From Stratiolaelaps scimitus (Eukaryota > Arthropoda > Arachnida > Mesostigmata > Laelapidae), in NCBI GenBank assembly GCA_019614645.1, contig JABWDB010000005.1:351001-415000 (forward strand): DNA of 64,000 bases, written 5' to 3'. The notes under the pieces were generated by a model. That model saw nothing but the letters and a program-made list of their open reading frames with translations, was not told the DNA's origin and ran no database searches. Shown here piece after piece: positions 63,849 to 64,000 of the stretch (within the stretch, counting starts at the first letter, position 1; each line of letters begins with the position of its first letter). A program made the translations under genes and the position numbers.

Positions 63849-64000
63849 AGCTCAATTATCCGTCAAGGACATTGCGATGGCGATACGACATCGCGGGCCG
63901 CCAGAATCCGTTTGTTAATTAGCTCTAACCTCGTATTTTGCGTTTATTTGTTTTGCTGCACCTGTTGCCATGGCGATCTGGTTGCCATGCGCGGTTCTGG

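Overview
This window looks like nuclear DNA of an animal. The genes are split by spliceosomal introns with GT..AG borders, intergenic space is long, and (TA)n, (CAG)n and (AAT)n microsatellites are common. The proteins resemble arthropod and vertebrate orthologues about equally. An arthropod, possibly an acarid such as a parasitiform mite or tick, is the best guess, but this is inference and no marker in the window proves it.

Five genes are recognised with exon borders whose phases agree. They are UBE2J2 (minus strand, 15514 down to 10532, six exons, tail-anchored ubiquitin-conjugating enzyme of the ER); SPT4 (plus, 20799-23060, three exons, transcription elongation factor); PUF60/half pint (plus, 25896-32919, seven exons, splicing factor); GPD2 (plus, 38695-50299, nine exons, mitochondrial FAD glycerol-3-phosphate dehydrogenase); and the 5' part of an R7-family RGS gene (RGS7-like, plus, 60233 to at least 62288, leaving the window on the right). 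A sixth gene is probable but unidentified: two phase-matched exons at 2640-2909 and 3723-3975 encode the end of a Ser/Pro/Arg-rich protein.

Layout: 1-4 kb, end of the unidentified gene; 4-9.1 kb, no gene seen; 9110-10150, a nearly perfect 1-kb palindrome just beyond the UBE2J2 stop; 10.5-15.5 kb, UBE2J2; 15.5-20.8 kb, CAG/CCG-rich upstream DNA shared by UBE2J2 (leftward) and SPT4 (rightward); 20.8-23.1 kb, SPT4; 25.9-32.9 kb, PUF60; 33-38.7 kb, intergenic, with an AT-rich block, decayed ORFs and the GPD2 upstream region; 38.7-50.3 kb, GPD2, with a 6.8-kb first intron; 50.3-60.2 kb, intergenic DNA passing into the GC- and CAG-rich upstream region of the RGS gene; 60.2-64 kb, the RGS gene and a GC-rich block bounded by an 18-bp inverted repeat.

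The genes do not form one pathway; they are ordinary housekeeping and signalling genes in a eukaryotic gene row. I found no convincing new multi-gene system. The most unusual structure is the palindrome at 9110-10150.
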